Below are positions 61,063-64,000 of a DNA stretch of 64,000 bases, one piece after another. How positions within the stretch are numbered: position 1 is the first letter of the stretch; every line of letters begins with the position of its first letter. Source of the stretch: Temnothorax longispinosus (lineage: Eukaryota; Arthropoda; Insecta; Hymenoptera; Formicidae). Below the pieces are notes generated by a model that searched no databases, was not told where the DNA came from, and worked only from the letters and a program-made list of their open reading frames with translations. The position numbers and the translations under genes are program-made. The DNA is taken from NCBI RefSeq assembly GCF_030848805.1, contig NC_092358.1, positions 28,315,720 through 28,379,719 of the forward strand, given 5' to 3'.

Positions 61063-64000
61063 TCTAGTTCATCCGTATACATATACAGATAGGTATATAC
61101 AGATGAATGCGCACACCCAGCATACACGCCGTGGCCTTTAACGCGGAGCTCTCTGTGGCGCGACACGACGAGATTTATTCGCGAAATTAGAATGGGAAAG
61201 CGCTCGTTAAAAAAGGAATGCGCGACGTTTAATTCCCGAATAAAAGCGGAACGCAATGCTTGTCCGGCGCACCGCACCTGCGACCTACGATCGGACAAGC
61301 AAGAAAAAAAGGGAAAAATAAAGAAAAACAAAAAAAAAAAACGAAAGAGTATGCGATACTCGGCGGTCCAAAAGCGTTTCACGATAATAAGGAGATAACG
61401 AAACGCCATTAGCGGCCGTTGTTTCCTGAAATGCGATCTCGTTGGAAGATAACAGTTTCGCTAGGGACTGCGCCCGCCTGCCTACGTGCGGGCATATGCT
61501 ATTTTGCACCTCGAATCAGCATACCTAGTCCTACCTTTGACCCATTAACCATTCCGGACGGTGCGGTCATTTTAATTAACGAGATTAACAATTAACGGAA
61601 GGGAGGATATTAACGGGAAATATGGAGGATATGATTCTCTTTCCGGCAGAGTACGGATTAATTCCGTTTGGATTAGTAAATGAAACGACATTACGTTTAT
61701 TCTATTTCAATGCAAATATTTTATAGATATTTTTAACATTTTTCTAAAAAAATCTCTAAATCTATAATTTTCTAAATAAGAATATCCCTTAACATCGATC
61801 TCACTCAGCAAAAGTTTCTTCAGAATTATTACATAATTCGCAAAATTGATCCATATTTTGGACAATATATTATCTTTAGATCTTTTTCCTTCTAGTTTCT
61901 TGCCTGACATTAATTTTAAAAATCATCGTTAATATAAGAGAATAATAAAAACAAGCGAATTTTAAGTGTTTACGAAATTATTTACGAAACCGTGTTCAAA
62001 TATAAAAAAATGTAAATTGCTTTTTATACCTATTACGAAGCATCAACATTACTGATAATGAGTGCAAATCTTTTATTTAATTATTGTAATATGCATTCTG
62101 TAATATTAATTACATCTCTGAATATATAATGTAAATGCATGTACATAAATGATATAAACCGGTTTTCAATGCATTACATTTTCAATGCCTATCAAGAAAA
62201 TGTAATAATAATAATAATAAGATCAAGATAATTATAATTCATCATATAAATAATACGTATTATGGTAAAAACTTACACATAATAAATACACGTAAATCAA
62301 TATATGATGTTGTCTAAATGTACTTTTATTTCTCTTTTGAGAAATTAGTTTTGACCGCATTAGTTTTGACTTTCGGCTTCCCTCGGTAACAAATTATCAG
62401 GACAGAGGCTGAAGGTGATGAATGTTAGTAGATTCCCTACAGCCCCAGACTAATATTACGAGCTCCCTAAGGACACGGAGATGACAAACCAAATGCAATT
62501 AAGTGCGTGTCCGTCGTAAAATCCTTCCTGTTCATCAATCCCGTCGTAACATGATCTTTTGTAAAGCAGCTATTATTAAATCACAAAAGATTTTGGTTTC
62601 TTTTGTATTGGATATTAAACCATGTTAAACCATATTACTCTTTAAATGTCAAGCATATAAATATTTTAGAATTTTAAATAATTAATTTTGTATATATTTT
62701 ATTTCGTTTATAGATTATGTACAAAAGAATTAACTATATATATATATATATATATATAAATTAATGACAGAATATATCCCCTTATATCCATCAATGTCTT
62801 GAACAATTGTAAAAAAATTCAAATAAAATATACTTTGTACATTAATGTTACAAAAATAGAAACACATGTAAAAAAATTGAAAGAATTTTTTTAATAAGTA
62901 CTGAAAGTTAATTGTGTATCGAAAATTCCATCTATATAGAAAAATGTAATAAAAATATTAAGGGATTGCTTCTTATTTTGATAACTTACTGGTAATAAAT
63001 CCCGTCCAATATTCTTGCTTCATTTATATATGTTCTGTCTTATATTTTTACTCCAAATTCTTCTTCTTTTCTTCCTCCCTACCTTGTCCAATAAATCTCT
63101 CTCCATGGATTCAGTTAAGTTATAACGCAGCGAAACTCCTCTCTCATCTCGTTGCAGCAGCTGGCGATGCACTTGGCAAGTTTTGACGGAAACAAGTTTC
63201 TACGAAACGTCAAAGGGAAAAGTTTGGTATCGAAATATTTTTTTCCCCCGGAAAGGAGCGGTCCTGGTTCGGGCCATGCAATCAGGCGACGTTTGTGCAC
63301 AGTCGAGAAAGAATGATTGTGCATATTGTGTTCGAAATGACTGGTCCGGAGAAAGAAAGAAAGAAATTGTCTGGGAGTAGATAGGCCAGAACGATTCGCT
63401 CGTTCGCGAGATTTGCACGATCCACGGATGCGCACAACGATCCGAGAGATGATGCGAGTCGCGGATTGATATAATACCTCGGATATCTTTGGATATCAAG
63501 TACTGTGAAGTGAATTGAGCAGCGAAACTTTGTTAATATCGTCATAGTGCTCGGGCGAAAGTTCCGGTACCTGTTTCGCCGATACTGATACATCGCGCTA
63601 CGATGACGCCGACCAACGTCGACCAACACCGACGACACGACGGTCGACGGCGCGGTGTCGCGGTGTCGGCTGTCGGCGTTGCCCATGAAGGATCGATAAC
63701 GCTCACGAACGATCTCATGCGCGGCGTATCAATTCGCCGCATCCGTTCGAGGACAGCGAGTGCTTAGCTGCAGATTCTCGACGCTAATAGATCATGGACC
63801 AGAGGAAGAGGAGGAATTAATTAGTGTTTGCGTAGCTCTTGATGTCTGGAAGAGACGGTACGATGTATTCGTTAAGTTACTGTAGAATATACGCTTGGAG
63901 AAAACATTTTTGTCGACATTTTTCTTTCACAGGAATGTGTGATGCGTGGTTTTAGAAGAAGCTTCTAAAGTATCTCGTAAAACTCGATATTATAGCTAAC
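58169..64000. other. Probable receptor intron and upstream DNA, no exon found
   Basis: I searched the minus strand for the missing first half of the hormone-binding domain (a Cys-Trp containing exon ending in phase 1) and found no convincing candidate. The stretch has an (AT)n run at about 61003-61060, poly(T) near 60336-60352, an (AT)n at about 62737-62757 and a CpG-rich patch at 63560-63760. ORFs at 63115-63742 on either strand look like chance reading. Confidence 0.5.
61003..61060. repeat. (AT)n microsatellite
   Basis: Long AT dinucleotide tract, close to 60 bp, in presumed intronic or upstream DNA of the receptor gene. Confidence 0.9.

Noticed and set aside
63115..63742. ORFs of 66-134 aa on the minus strand as the missing N-terminus of the receptor
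   Set aside because: They lack the Cys and Trp spacing of the hormone-binding domain and a suitable phase-1 donor, and they overlap one another in different frames.
1..64000. CRISPR arrays, operons, bacterial or viral genes, tRNA and rRNA genes
   Set aside because: Introns, microsatellites and gene content are those of an animal nuclear genome. No array of spaced short repeats, cloverleaf sequence or viral or transposase coding region was recognised by eye; an automated scan could still find small RNAs.

Overview
This is a eukaryotic nuclear window from an insect, most likely a hymenopteran and plausibly an ant. The genes are split by short GT-AG introns. Coding exons are moderately GC-rich and CpG-containing, while introns and intergenic DNA are very AT-rich with many (AT)n, (GA)n and (CT)n microsatellites and small MITE-like inverted repeats. 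All assignments rest on reading spliced exons by hand and comparing them with remembered protein families. No database search was possible.

Layout, left to right. 1-2.6 kb: AT-rich DNA, two possible untranslated exons of a leftward gene that leaves the window, and a CpG-rich tandem array with a unit of about 270 bp. 3.5-5.1 kb (minus): VPS36, the GLUE-domain subunit of ESCRT-II, complete in six exons. 5.1-6.3 kb: a shared head-to-head promoter region. 6.3-14.0 kb (plus): Sbf, the MTMR5/MTMR13 orthologue (DENN, GRAM, dead myotubularin phosphatase, C1, PH), complete in twelve exons including one of 4.3 kb. 15.1-16.4 kb (minus): ZCRB1, a minor-spliceosome RRM/zinc-knuckle protein. 17.4-17.6 kb (minus): a short signal-peptide ORF of unknown function. 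17.7-20.8 kb (minus): Cp190, the BTB/zinc-finger insulator protein. 22.4-25.0 kb: nested and dispersed MITE-like elements around NDUFA13/GRIM-19 (23.5-24.2 kb, plus). 27.0-36.6 kb (plus): a giant ZAD plus roughly 32-finger C2H2 protein with an acidic C-terminal half. 36.7-41.2 kb: AT-rich non-coding DNA. 41.3-58.2 kb (minus): at least nine exons of a class B GPCR that reads as a parathyroid-hormone-receptor-like protein. Its N-terminal exons were not found in the window. 58.2-64 kb: non-coding as far as can be seen.

Functionally the window is a mix of housekeeping and regulatory genes. VPS36 and Sbf both act on endosomal membranes and share one promoter region, the only pairing here that suggests coordinated function. 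Cp190 and the ZAD zinc-finger gene are chromatin or transcription proteins. The PTHR-like receptor is a hormone receptor from a family absent in Drosophila but reported in other insects. No CRISPR, tRNA, rRNA or intact transposase gene was recognised.
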